Positions 10,278 through 18,449 of a stretch of 64,000 nucleotides of DNA are shown here, piece after piece; the first letter of the stretch is position 1; every line of letters begins with the position of its first letter. The stretch comes from Methylobacterium sp. J-030 (GTDB lineage Bacteria > Pseudomonadota > Alphaproteobacteria > Rhizobiales > Beijerinckiaceae): the NCBI RefSeq assembly GCF_022829545.1, contig NZ_JAKSYM010000371.1, positions 54,645 to 118,644 of the forward strand. The letters are read 5' to 3'. Both the position numbers and the translations under genes were made by a program. The notes beneath the pieces are model-generated. The model did no database searches. It saw nothing but the letters and a program-made list of their open reading frames with translations, and had not been told where the DNA came from.

Positions 10278-10390
10278 CCTCATCCTGCGGTGACCGCGAA
10301 GCGAGCCTCGAAGGAGGGCTCCAGGCAGCCGCGCGATCCCTGGAGCCCTCCTTCGAGGCCTCCGCTGCGCTTTGGAACCTCAGGATGAGG
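10278..10390. repeat. 113-bp near-perfect inverted repeat (family A)
   Basis: The 216 bp between YcaO and the oxidoreductase gene holds a long palindrome. The outer ends CCTCATCCTG (10278-10287) and CAGGATGAGG (10381-10390) pair, and inner arms of about 25 bp (centred on CTCGAAGGAGGGCTCCAG and its complement) pair around a roughly 15 bp loop. An RNA copy would fold into one long hairpin. A diverged copy lies at 29102-29218, also between minus-strand genes. It is a mobile-type intergenic repeat that could also attenuate or stabilise the operon mRNA. Confidence 0.75.
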
Positions 10391-10441
10391 GCGTGAGTGG
10401 GAGATGCCGGGGTTTGGTTCCGTAATCGAATATCCTGTCCG

Positions 10442-11437
10442 CTACCCCTGCCCGTAGGCACGGGCGACGAGGCGCATGGTGTGAAGGTCGCGGGACGCCG
10501 AGTAGGCGGCTCGCTCCTCGGGCCGCCGCAGGGCCGAGCCGAAGGCACGCACCTGCTCGGTGAAGGGCGAGCTGTCGGCGTCGAAGGCGAGCGGCTCCGC
10601 GCGGCCGCTCGCGCCGTCGATGAACGTCAAGGACCCGCCGGCGGTCTGGCCCATCGTGTCCTCGGCGACGAGCATGCCCTTCGTACCGACCACCTCAAGG
10701 CGACGGCGCGGCAGCGCGTCGGGGCAATTGTAGGCGACATGCAGGCTCGCCAGCGCGCCGCCCGCGGTCCGCCCGATCAGCAGGGCTCCGTCATCGACCG
10801 CGTAATCCTGGGCCTTGGTCTGGGTCAGGGCCGCAAGGTCGGCGATCGGCTCACCGAGCAGGAAATCCACCAGGTCGAGCCCGTGCGGGGCGAGGTCCAT
10901 CAGGGCACCGCCGCCGGCCTGGGCGGCGTCGATCCGCCAGTTCGGCTGGCCGGCCTCCGACCAGTCGCGCCCGAGCCAGCAGGCGTAGACGATCCGCACC
11001 GCGGTCACGGTGCCGACCCGCCCGGCCTCGACCTGCGCGCGGATCGTCCGGTGGGCCGGATGATGCCGCTGGTCGAAGGCCGTCCCGTAGAAGACCTTTC
11101 GGGCCTCGACCGCCCGCGTGATCGCCTCGGCGTCACCGAGCGTCGCCGCCATCGGCTTCTCGCACAGGATCGCCTTGCCGGCGGCGGCCAGCGCCTCGAC
11201 GGCGCCGCGGTGCAGATGGTTCGGCGTCGCCACGTAGACCGCCTCGACCTCGGGCTCGGCGATCAGGCCGGCGAGGTCGGGGTGACCGCGGGCGCCGGCC
11301 CGTTCCGCCGCCGCGCGGCTCGTCGGATCGGGATCGCAGACCGCGACCAGCCGGTGCCCGGCGGCGCGGATGCCGGGCTCCATATAATCGCGGGCGACCC
11401 AGCCGTAGCCGACGATGCCCCAGCCGACCGCGTCCAT
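10442..11437 (-). CDS. Gfo/Idh/MocA-family NAD(P)-dependent oxidoreductase
   Basis: A 331-residue dehydrogenase. The N-terminal Rossmann fold begins WGIVGYGWVARDY (G-x-G-x-x-A pattern), followed by VCDPDPTSR, the family motif CEKPM (catalytic Lys near residue 95) and the substrate-domain motif GGGALMDLAPHGLD with its conserved D-x3-H. Members oxidise or reduce sugars and cyclitols, including inositol to inosose (IolG). ATG 11437 forms a TGATG overlap with the stop of the methyltransferase gene; a GTG one codon earlier is also possible. Position between a methyltransferase and YcaO in a series headed by inositol-phosphate synthase makes a cyclitol or amino-cyclitol substrate plausible, but this is inference. 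Confidence 0.87.
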   Translation of the reverse strand: MDAVGWGIVGYGWVARDYMEPGIRAAGHRLVAVCDPDPTSRAAAERAGARGHPDLAGLIAEPEVEAVYVATPNHLHRGAVEALAAAGKAILCEKPMAATLGDAEAITRAVEARKVFYGTAFDQRHHPAHRTIRAQVEAGRVGTVTAVRIVYACWLGRDWSEAGQPNWRIDAAQAGGGALMDLAPHGLDLVDFLLGEPIADLAALTQTKAQDYAVDDGALLIGRTAGGALASLHVAYNCPDALPRRRLEVVGTKGMLVAEDTMGQTAGGSLTFIDGASGRAEPLAFDADSSPFTEQVRAFGSALRRPEERAAYSASRDLHTMRLVARAYGQG

Positions 11438-12618
11438 CACCAGCGCTCCGGCAGGTCAACGAACTCGCGCACGCGGACGCGCTGCGTCTCGCGTGGGTCG
11501 AGATTCTCCACGTAGGTCAGCTGCTCTGGGCCGGGGGAATGGAGCGGATAGGTCGCGCGGGGGGCGTATTCCGCCGCGTAGCGCTCCGAGGGCCAGCGGA
11601 TGACGTAGCCGTCGCCCTCGGGCGCATAGAGTGGGTTGAGGCTCAGCACGGTGCCGGGCTTCGGCAGGGTCAGACCATCGACCAGGGCCCGCGGCGCCGG
11701 CCGCATTCCCGGCCCGCACACCACGGAAAAAGCCTCGCAGCTCCGCAGGGCGGCGGGCTCATGCGGGGCCGGCGCCCGGACTTCGACGAGCGCCCGGGTC
11801 AGCTCCGCGTCGTCGTACACCAGGGCGTCGGGGAACAGTTCGGCGATGTCCTCCGCCGTCACCGCCCGGCCGGCCGAGAAGCCCGGGCAGTCGCGGTTGT
11901 GGATGTGACTGAGCGCCAGCCAGCCGTCGTCGCCGGCATTCTGGCGCAGGCATTCGAGCAGGGCCGCCTTGTCGTCGAGGAAGTAGAAGGCGTCGTTGCA
12001 GGCAACGAGATCGACCGGCGCGCCCGGAATTGCCCAGTGCGGCGAGCCCGCGTCGAAGCAGACGAGCTGCGCTTTCTCGCCCACGACCCAGTGACGGGCC
12101 ACCCACAGCTTGGCGAAGACCACGTCGGCCCCCGCGACCTTGCAGCCGCGCCGCTGCAACTCGCGCAGGTAGTGGCCGATGCCGCAGGCGAACTCGAAGA
12201 CGCAGGCCGGCTCGTTCCAGTGCGCCTCCAGCAGCGACAGCCCGGCCAGGAAGGTCGGATCGCTCCAGCGGTGCAGGAAATAGTCGCCGACGCGCCCCCA
12301 GCCGAGCAGCGCGACCGCATCGCGCAGGGTTGCGGTGCGCCGGTCCTTGATGAGCCGGATGATGCCCGCAGGGTCGGCAGGCGGGCCGTTCCACCAATCG
12401 TCCTGATCGACCAGCAGCGCGGCCAGCGCCTCGTCGAGCTCGCCCGCGTCGAGATGGGCGAGCACCCGCTCGACCAGCACCTCGCGGTTGACCCGCAGGT
12501 ACGGGATCCCGTCGATGACGGGCCAGCGCGCACCGGTCTCGGCGTCCCGCAGGGCGTGCGGGCCGTCGGCCTTCAGCGGATTGCCGGTGTCCGGCGCGAG
12601 GAGTTCGAACGGGATCAT
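11437..12618 (-). CDS. Class I SAM methyltransferase with Trm112-like N-terminus
   Basis: A 393-residue protein. The first 60 residues (LLAPDTGNPLK...GIPYLR) resemble the Trm112/UPF0434 module, though without the usual zinc cysteines. Motif I of a Rossmann methyltransferase follows as VFEFACGIGHYLRELQRRG, with later acidic strands (GADVVF, VDLVACND) where SAM and substrate bind. The last 130 residues are specific to this protein and end in a beta-rich tail. The acceptor is unknown. ATG 12618 (MIPFELLAP) was chosen because the upstream frame is Arg/Pro-rich noise. It is 62 bp downstream of the HD-like gene and overlaps the oxidoreductase start by one base, so it belongs to the same operon. Confidence 0.8.
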   Translation of the reverse strand: MIPFELLAPDTGNPLKADGPHALRDAETGARWPVIDGIPYLRVNREVLVERVLAHLDAGELDEALAALLVDQDDWWNGPPADPAGIIRLIKDRRTATLRDAVALLGWGRVGDYFLHRWSDPTFLAGLSLLEAHWNEPACVFEFACGIGHYLRELQRRGCKVAGADVVFAKLWVARHWVVGEKAQLVCFDAGSPHWAIPGAPVDLVACNDAFYFLDDKAALLECLRQNAGDDGWLALSHIHNRDCPGFSAGRAVTAEDIAELFPDALVYDDAELTRALVEVRAPAPHEPAALRSCEAFSVVCGPGMRPAPRALVDGLTLPKPGTVLSLNPLYAPEGDGYVIRWPSERYAAEYAPRATYPLHSPGPEQLTYVENLDPRETQRVRVREFVDLPERW

Positions 12619-12680
12619 GGTTCTCGGGACTGCCCGGGCAGATGGGCCGCGGGGTCCGGCGATCAAGGCAGGGCGCGCGA

Positions 12681-13610
12681 TCAAGGGATGCGCATGTCGG
12701 CGAGGACGCGATCGTGGAAGCCCTTCACCGGGCCGGCATGGACCAGCTCCCACTCGTCGAGCACCATCCCCATGGTGGTCGAGGCGCCGCGCAGGTGCTG
12801 GGCGATCTGGAGCACCCGGTCGATGCAGTCCGCCGCGTGGAAGGCGCGGCCCTCCCCGGTGGCATCGTCCGGCAGCACCGCGCGGGCGCGCTCGACGTGG
12901 GCCCGCAGGGGCTCGGCCAGTTCATCGAGCGCCCACGCGGTGGTGGTCGCCATGATCGGCCCGAGATGGTCGCCGAGCAGCATCTCGCCAGTGAAACCGG
13001 CATCCGGCATGGCGGCGTTGTGGAAATGGTGGGCCATGGCGGCCAGGAACACGGTGCCGGGATCCGCCCGGTAGAACGGGCTGAGGCACACGCCGTAGAC
13101 CGCCACAATCAAGCAATGCTCAGCGTGGTTCTCCGGCGGCTCCAGCAGGATCCGGGCGCGGCCGGGACAGGTCACGCCGGCCCGCGGCTGCTGCGCCAGG
13201 GCGGCGACGAAACCCGGCAGCGGTCCGGGCTGCCCGGGCGCGCGGGGCGCAAGCCGCGCCCGGAGACGGGCTCTGAGATCGGGATCGAGGGCGTCGGTCA
13301 CGGCATCGAAGCCTGCGACCAGCACCGCGGAGGCCGCCTCCTCCGGGAGGCCGGCCGCGGTCAGGAAGGCGGCGTCGAGGTCGCAGAGACGCGTCGCGGC
13401 GAGGGTGGTGGCGGTGATGTCGAGGGCGACGGCGTCGGGCGACGTGCCGCCGGTGAGAAGCCCCCACCCCTGGGCGAACAGCCGCTCCGCGATCGAGCCG
13501 GTGCGGCCGGCGGAACGGACACGCTTGAGGTCGTTCATCTCGATCAGGAGATCGCGCAACGCCTCGGGCGCGGCGGGCCCGGATCGGGATGGGGGATTCT
13601 CGCTCGACAT
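12681..13610 (-). CDS. HD-superfamily-like hydrolase of unknown substrate
   Basis: A 309-residue cytoplasmic protein I do not recognise by family name. The C-terminal half has a histidine-rich helical pattern like HD-domain phosphohydrolases: ENHAEHC, then LAAMAHHFHNAAMPD (HH where the classic motif is HD), then GDHLG. The N-terminal half is Ala/Leu-rich and helical. HD proteins hydrolyse phosphate esters or nucleotides. Sitting directly after inositol-phosphate synthase, it could supply the missing inositol phosphatase, which is an inference. ATG 13610 (MSSENPPSR) is preceded by a GA-rich stretch without a strong Shine-Dalgarno. The 215 bp upstream contains a C/G hairpin element at 13691-13713. 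Confidence 0.6.
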   Translation of the reverse strand: MSSENPPSRSGPAAPEALRDLLIEMNDLKRVRSAGRTGSIAERLFAQGWGLLTGGTSPDAVALDITATTLAATRLCDLDAAFLTAAGLPEEAASAVLVAGFDAVTDALDPDLRARLRARLAPRAPGQPGPLPGFVAALAQQPRAGVTCPGRARILLEPPENHAEHCLIVAVYGVCLSPFYRADPGTVFLAAMAHHFHNAAMPDAGFTGEMLLGDHLGPIMATTTAWALDELAEPLRAHVERARAVLPDDATGEGRAFHAADCIDRVLQIAQHLRGASTTMGMVLDEWELVHAGPVKGFHDRVLADMRIP

Positions 13611-13690
13611 CGTCTCTTTCAGGCCGCAGGAATTGATCCGGATGGAGACGCGTCCCCAAACCGCCGACCCGCGGGAATCAGTACCGGAAT

Positions 13691-13713
13691 CCCCTCCCCC
13701 TTGTGGGGAGGGG
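13691..13713. repeat. C/G hairpin element
   Basis: CCCCTCCCCC paired with GGGGAGGGG across a TTGT loop, lying between ino1 and the HD-like gene. The same C-tract/G-tract hairpin style occurs at 7476-7504, 16778-16805, 49421-49448 and 61756-61779, always between genes. Confidence 0.6.
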
Positions 13714-13825
13714 TCATGGGTGGGGGTAGCCCGGAAGGCACCCCATCGCCTCGTCCTGCACCGTCCCCACCGCCAACGCCGATCCACAGGGCGAGGAGCG
13801 TATGCGAGGGGGCGTCGGCGCCCGT

Positions 13826-15016
13826 TCAGTGCACGCCGAGCCAGTCCCGCAGCATCTGCTCCTGCTTGCCGAAGGCGTGCTCCGGCCCGTGGCCGTTCTT
13901 CACCATCGGGGCCTTGAAGAAGGTCGAGAGCTGCTCCTGCACGCCGCCGTCGCCACGCTTGTGGGCGAGGTCGAGCACGCGGGCGATCTCGATCACTAGC
14001 GGCGCCGCCAGGATCGAGTCCTTGCAGAGGAAGTTCACCTTCACCTGCATCCGCTGGCCCATGAAGCCGGTGACGTCGATGTTGTCCCAGGCTTCCTTGT
14101 CGTCGCCGCGCGGGCGGTAATAGTGGATGTGCACCAGGTGGTCCTCGACCGGGTAGCCGAGGATCGAGTCCAGCACCGTGCCCTTGGTGTTGAGCTTCGA
14201 TTGGAGCGAGTTCGGGTCGTTCAGGGCGAGGCCGTCGCGGTTGCCGAGGATATTGGTCGAGAACCAGCCGTCGACGTGCAGCGCGCGGGCCTTGAAGGCG
14301 GGGGCCAGCACCGTCTTCATCATGGTCTGGCCGGTCTTGCCGTCCTTGCCGGCGACCGGAACGTTCAGCTCCTTGGAGAGCTCCAGAAGCGCCGGGACAT
14401 CGGCCGCTACGCTCGGGGTGAAGTTGGCGTAGGGGATCCCGCTCTTGATCGCCGCGTAGGCGTAGAGCATCGCGGGCGAGATCGCCTCGTCGCTCGAATC
14501 CAGACCCTTCTCGAAGGCGGCCGTGGAGTTGAGGGCCGGATCGTTGAGGTCGGGCCAGCGCTCGGTGGAGGCGAGGTTCACCACGACCACGTCGTCGAGG
14601 TTGCTCTCCTTCTGGAAACGCCGCAGGTCGTTGGCGATCACCGAGACCGCCTCGCGGTGGTCCTTGGCGACGATGCGGTTCTGGCCATCGATGTTCTTGC
14701 AGAACTTGGCGCTGCCCACCGCCGGCCAGGGCGTGATGCCCTTCAGCGCCGTGGCGCCGTCCTCGATGTCGTCCTTCGAGAGCACGCCGTGGCCGCTCGC
14801 GGCGGTGGCGAGGTCGTCGCCGTTCAGGTCCCAGCCGCCGAAGACCAGATCCTTGTAATCGGCCATGCCTGCCACGGAGAGGCCGGCGAGCGGCAGCCCG
14901 TCGAGCCGGTTCGAGCCGGATTTGATCATCTCGATGCCGGCGATGGCGGTGGTGGCGACGGCGCCACCCATGCCAACGAACGCGACACCGACGCGGCGAC
15001 CGGACTGCATGCTCAT
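13826..15016 (-). CDS. ino1: Inositol-3-phosphate synthase (myo-inositol-1-phosphate synthase)
   Basis: A 396-residue NAD-dependent enzyme that isomerises glucose 6-phosphate to myo-inositol phosphate, the entry step to inositol compounds. The N-terminal nucleotide loop is FVGMGGAVATTA (residues about 14-25). The catalytic tetra-lysine region includes GKDGKTGQTMMKTVLAPAF, and the C-terminal half has NILGNRDG and KVNFLCKDSILAAPL. Length and motifs match the short actinobacterial/alphaproteobacterial type rather than the eukaryotic one of about 510 residues. ATG 15016 was used; ATG 15010 is an equal alternative. It is the first gene of the minus-strand series running to 4799. Free inositol is not a general bacterial need, so a dedicated downstream product is expected. 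Confidence 0.93.
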   Translation of the reverse strand: MSMQSGRRVGVAFVGMGGAVATTAIAGIEMIKSGSNRLDGLPLAGLSVAGMADYKDLVFGGWDLNGDDLATAASGHGVLSKDDIEDGATALKGITPWPAVGSAKFCKNIDGQNRIVAKDHREAVSVIANDLRRFQKESNLDDVVVVNLASTERWPDLNDPALNSTAAFEKGLDSSDEAISPAMLYAYAAIKSGIPYANFTPSVAADVPALLELSKELNVPVAGKDGKTGQTMMKTVLAPAFKARALHVDGWFSTNILGNRDGLALNDPNSLQSKLNTKGTVLDSILGYPVEDHLVHIHYYRPRGDDKEAWDNIDVTGFMGQRMQVKVNFLCKDSILAAPLVIEIARVLDLAHKRGDGGVQEQLSTFFKAPMVKNGHGPEHAFGKQEQMLRDWLGVH

Positions 15017-15454
15017 TGGAAACTGGTGTCCTTAGTGCGGACGCGGGTGGCGTCTTGGCGGTTACGTCCTGGGACGGACAGTTCGACCCCCCCGGGGCCG
15101 TTCCTAACTGGCTCAGCGCTGCCGCGTTCCAAGCCGAATGCGACAACTTCGCCCCGTCATCACGCGGCTATCACGCACGCAGAGCCTCTTTCGGCGCAAG
15201 AGAACTCACCAAAACAAGACCTTGGCGCCGTCCTCGTCTGTAACGGCTCCGGAACCGCTTCGGTACCGGCGGCGGCGATCCGCGTCCTTAAGGCGCCCCT
15301 AATCCGGGCGGTTAACCCTTCGTTGACCGTGCCACGCTTGGATCACGGGGTCGTCCCATTCTGGTCACGGCCGGCGCCGATACGGCCGCCGCTCAAAAGA
15401 GCCCGGCCGCCAGACGCCGGGCCGACGCAAGGACCAATCTGAAAAGGACCGAAG
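15017..15454. other. Divergent intergenic region between ino1 and the transglycosylase gene
   Basis: This 438 bp region separates two divergent genes and must hold both promoters. It has a lower local density of long G/C tracts than the neighbouring coding DNA. A TTGACC at about 15323 could be a -35 element for the rightward gene, but no convincing -10 follows. I see no repeat, RNA fold or short open frame worth calling. Confidence 0.4.
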
Positions 15455-16762
15455 ATGGGGGTTTTCCCGGAGCCGGCGCGTTGCGCCGACGACGTGAGCC
15501 GACTCGTGCCGAACGCGAGCCGTTTCGAGGATGAAGCCGTGGCGTGGCTGCCGCGGGCCGGCCGCAAGACGGCGCGCCGGTCGTCGCGCCATGCGCACCG
15601 GAACCGGCTGCGTCAGGTCACCGGCAAAGTTACGGGAACCGTGGCGCTGGGGCTCATCGCCGGGTTCGGCCTGCCGCAGGCCGCCTTCGCGCCCGCCTAT
15701 TTCGCACCCCCGGCCCAGGCCCACGACCGGGTCGACATCAGCCCGCGCGCCGCCCAGGCCCTCGCGGCCGGGACCCCGGTGCAGGAGACCGGGACGCCAG
15801 ATCCCTCGGCCCAGGACATGGTCCTCCGCTCGAGCCTCGATCAGGATCTGCCGCAGGACGCGTCGCAGGAGACGGCAACGGCGGTGTCGCCCCGATGGAA
15901 CGGCCTGCCCGTGCCGGAGCAGGAGCCGGCGACGACGGAGCTGATCCAGGACGACCTCGCGGCCCTGCCTCGGGTCACGCAGGAGCAGGGCGAGGACGCC
16001 GTGCGCTTCGGCGAGCGGTCCGTACCGCGCAAGGTGGTCGACACGATCGTCAAGGCCTCCGACGAGGCCGGCGTCGACCCCGTCTACATGATGGCGCTGG
16101 CTGACAAGGAATCGAGCTTCGACACCGACGCCAAGGCTGCGACCTCCTCGGCGCAGGGTCTGTTCCAGTTCGTCGCCCGGACGTGGCTGGAGATGATCCG
16201 CGATTACGGCGCCCGTTACGGGCTCGCCGAGGAGGCCGCCGCCGTGAAGGGCCGGGGCTCCGCGATCACGGTGGCGGGTCCCATGCGGTCGCGGGTGCTC
16301 AGCCTGCGCAACGACCCGCGCGTGGCGGCGCTGATGGCCGCCGAGCTGATCAAGCGCGATCGCGAGCGGATCGAGGCCCGGGTCGGCCGGGCTTTGACCA
16401 CGACCGAACTCTACCTCGCCCATTTCCTGGGCACGGCGAGCGCCGGGCGCTTCCTTTCGCTCTCCTCCGACAAGCCCGACGAGGTGGCGGGCCGTGCGTT
16501 CCGGAGCGCCGCCCGAGCCAATCGCGGCCTGTTCACCGAGGCGGACAACGGCAAGCGCCGGAGCCTGACCGTGTCGGAGTTGCACGAGCGGCTCGACGGC
16601 ATGATCGACCGGCGGCTCAGCCGCTATCAGGGCGTCGCCGCGGTGGCGGAGGCGCTCGACAAGGCGCAGGCACAGACCGATGTCGCCGGTGAGGATACGG
16701 CCCCGGCGACCGGCAATCGCCGCATCGAGGTGACGGAAGCGCTGCCGCCGAACGGGGTGTGA
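15455..16762 (+). CDS. Periplasmic lytic transglycosylase-like protein (SLT domain)
   Basis: A 435-residue exported protein. A basic N-terminus (about 40-56) precedes a hydrophobic stretch, VALGLIAGFGLPQAAFA, that serves as signal or anchor. A Pro/Gln/Glu-rich linker follows. The lysozyme-like catalytic region starts near residue 205, with MALADKESSFDTDAKAATSSAQGLFQF: the Glu in DKESSF is the expected catalytic acid and SAQGLFQF is the SLT hallmark. It would cleave peptidoglycan between MurNAc and GlcNAc with anhydro-product formation. ATG 15455 has AAGGA six bases upstream. The longer than usual C-terminal helical domain (after about residue 300) is not assigned. Confidence 0.85.
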   Translation: MGVFPEPARCADDVSRLVPNASRFEDEAVAWLPRAGRKTARRSSRHAHRNRLRQVTGKVTGTVALGLIAGFGLPQAAFAPAYFAPPAQAHDRVDISPRAAQALAAGTPVQETGTPDPSAQDMVLRSSLDQDLPQDASQETATAVSPRWNGLPVPEQEPATTELIQDDLAALPRVTQEQGEDAVRFGERSVPRKVVDTIVKASDEAGVDPVYMMALADKESSFDTDAKAATSSAQGLFQFVARTWLEMIRDYGARYGLAEEAAAVKGRGSAITVAGPMRSRVLSLRNDPRVAALMAAELIKRDRERIEARVGRALTTTELYLAHFLGTASAGRFLSLSSDKPDEVAGRAFRSAARANRGLFTEADNGKRRSLTVSELHERLDGMIDRRLSRYQGVAAVAEALDKAQAQTDVAGEDTAPATGNRRIEVTEALPPNGV

Positions 16763-16777
16763 CGACCGTCCGACCGA

Positions 16778-16805
16778 CGCCCCTCCCTCCTCCGCGGGGG
16801 GCGGG
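16778..16805. terminator. C/G hairpin between convergent genes
   Basis: CGCCCC pairs with GGGGCG around a CT-rich loop in the 64 bp between the transglycosylase stop and the convergent emrB stop. It is well placed to end both transcripts, but no T-tract follows, so it may simply be another copy of the C/G hairpin element. Confidence 0.35.
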
Positions 16806-16826
16806 AATCACGCCGAACCCGCCCCC

Positions 16827-18449
16827 TCAATGCCCGCCAGCCGGCGCCCCGCCGCCGAGCCTGACGCTCTTCAGGCTCAGCGCGATCGGCACCGCGCAGG
16901 CGGCGACCAGCCCCAGCACCCAGAACACGTCGATATAGGCCCAGTAGGCGACCTGCGTGCTCAGCACGCTGCCGATCCAGGCCGTCGCCTGGTTCTGTGC
17001 CTCGACGCCGGCATAGCCGTGCTCCGAGAAGTACTGCGTCGCCTGCCGCATCGTCTCCTGATAGGCGGGCGCGGACGGGGTGATGCTCTCCACCAGCCGG
17101 CTCTGATGGAACTGGCTCCGATAGGCCAGGATGTTCTGGGCGAGCGAGACACCCATCGAGCCGCCGACGTTGCGGGCCACGTTGATCAGCGCCGAGGCCT
17201 GATCGGTCTGGTCCTTGCGGATCCCCTCGTAGGAGGCCGAGGTGATCGACAGGAACACCATCGGCAGGCCGATGCCGATATAGATGCGCGACCACGCGAA
17301 GAACGCGAAGGTCGTTGTGCCGTTGAGCCGCGTCAGGTCGTACATGCCGAGCGCCACGATCAGCATGCCGGTGGCGATCAGCCATTTCGGCTGGATGTAG
17401 GCGGAGACGCGCCCCGTCATGAACATCATCACCACCGTAACGATCCCGCCCGGGCCCAGGACCAGCCCCGACAGGGTGGCGGTGTAGCCGTAATAATCCT
17501 GCGTGATCTGCGGGATGAACTGCGTGGTCGAGATCAGGATCGCGCCGGTGAACATCATGACGATGAAGCAGGATCCGAACTGGCGGTTGCCGATCAGGCG
17601 CAGGTCGACCGCCGGGTTCTTCTTGTTCAGGAGCCACGGGATCATGGCGATGAACGAGACGATCATCAGCAGGCCGGAGACGTTCATCAGCGTGGAGGTG
17701 CCGAACCAGTCCTTCCGCTGCCCCTCGTCGAGGATCACCTCCAGGGAGCCGAGGAACAGGGCGACCAGCAGGAAGCCCACGATGTCGAAGCGGATGCCCT
17801 TGCGCACCAGGGCGCGGCGCTCCTTCTTGGCCGCATCGCTGTCCTCGATCAGCCAGTACATCAGCCCGAGGGCGATCACGCCGACGGGGCCGTTGATCAG
17901 AAAGCACCAATGCCAGGAGGCGTTGTCGGACAGCCAGCCGCCGAGCGTCGGGCCGATCACCGGGGCGACCACGATGGCGACGCCGTAGAGCGCGAAGGCC
18001 TGGCCGCGCTTCTCGGGCGGGAAGGAATCCGCCAGGATCGACTGCGCGAGCGGCGCCATGCCGCCGCCGCCGAGCCCCTGGAGCACGCGGAAGAACAGGA
18101 GCGATTCCAGGCTCCAGGCGAAGCCGCACAGGATCGACGAGATCGTGAACAGCCCGACCGACCACATGAAGAAGGCCTTGCGGCCGTAGCGCTTGGCCAG
18201 GAAGCTCGAGGCCGTGAGCGTGATCGCGTTGGCCACGAGGTAGCTCGTCACCACCCAGGCCGCCTCGTCGGGGCCGACCGCGAGACCGCCCGAGATGTAG
18301 CGGAGCGCCACGTTGGCGATGGTGGTGTCGAGCACCTCCATGAAGGTCGCGAGCGCCACGACGCCCGCGATCAGCCAGGGATTGTGCCCGCCCGGCGCCT
18401 TCTTCGAGGCCGTCGTGCCGGACGATGCCGTGCCGGCCACGGCGCTCAC
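16827..18449 (-). CDS. emrB: DHA2-family MFS multidrug exporter, EmrB type
   Basis: A 540-residue, 14-helix drug/proton antiporter. Recognisable are helix 1 with FMEVLDTTIANVALRYI (motif D1), the loop 2-3 motif FLAKRYGRK (motif A), and motif C in helix 5 (VAPVIGPTLGGWL). It pumps hydrophobic drugs or lipophilic acids outward together with the membrane-fusion protein EmrA and an outer-membrane channel. The GTG start overlaps the emrA stop (GTGA, 18446-18449), giving the normal emrA-emrB order. No outer-membrane factor and no MarR/TetR regulator is adjacent, so regulation is not visible here. Confidence 0.93.
   Translation of the reverse strand: MSAVAGTASSGTTASKKAPGGHNPWLIAGVVALATFMEVLDTTIANVALRYISGGLAVGPDEAAWVVTSYLVANAITLTASSFLAKRYGRKAFFMWSVGLFTISSILCGFAWSLESLLFFRVLQGLGGGGMAPLAQSILADSFPPEKRGQAFALYGVAIVVAPVIGPTLGGWLSDNASWHWCFLINGPVGVIALGLMYWLIEDSDAAKKERRALVRKGIRFDIVGFLLVALFLGSLEVILDEGQRKDWFGTSTLMNVSGLLMIVSFIAMIPWLLNKKNPAVDLRLIGNRQFGSCFIVMMFTGAILISTTQFIPQITQDYYGYTATLSGLVLGPGGIVTVVMMFMTGRVSAYIQPKWLIATGMLIVALGMYDLTRLNGTTTFAFFAWSRIYIGIGLPMVFLSITSASYEGIRKDQTDQASALINVARNVGGSMGVSLAQNILAYRSQFHQSRLVESITPSAPAYQETMRQATQYFSEHGYAGVEAQNQATAWIGSVLSTQVAYWAYIDVFWVLGLVAACAVPIALSLKSVRLGGGAPAGGH

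Noticed and set aside
5418..15016. Reading the inositol/GT4/PIG-L genes as a true mycothiol operon
   Set aside because: MshC-like ligase and MshD-like acetyltransferase are absent and mycothiol is an actinobacterial thiol; only the chemistry is comparable.
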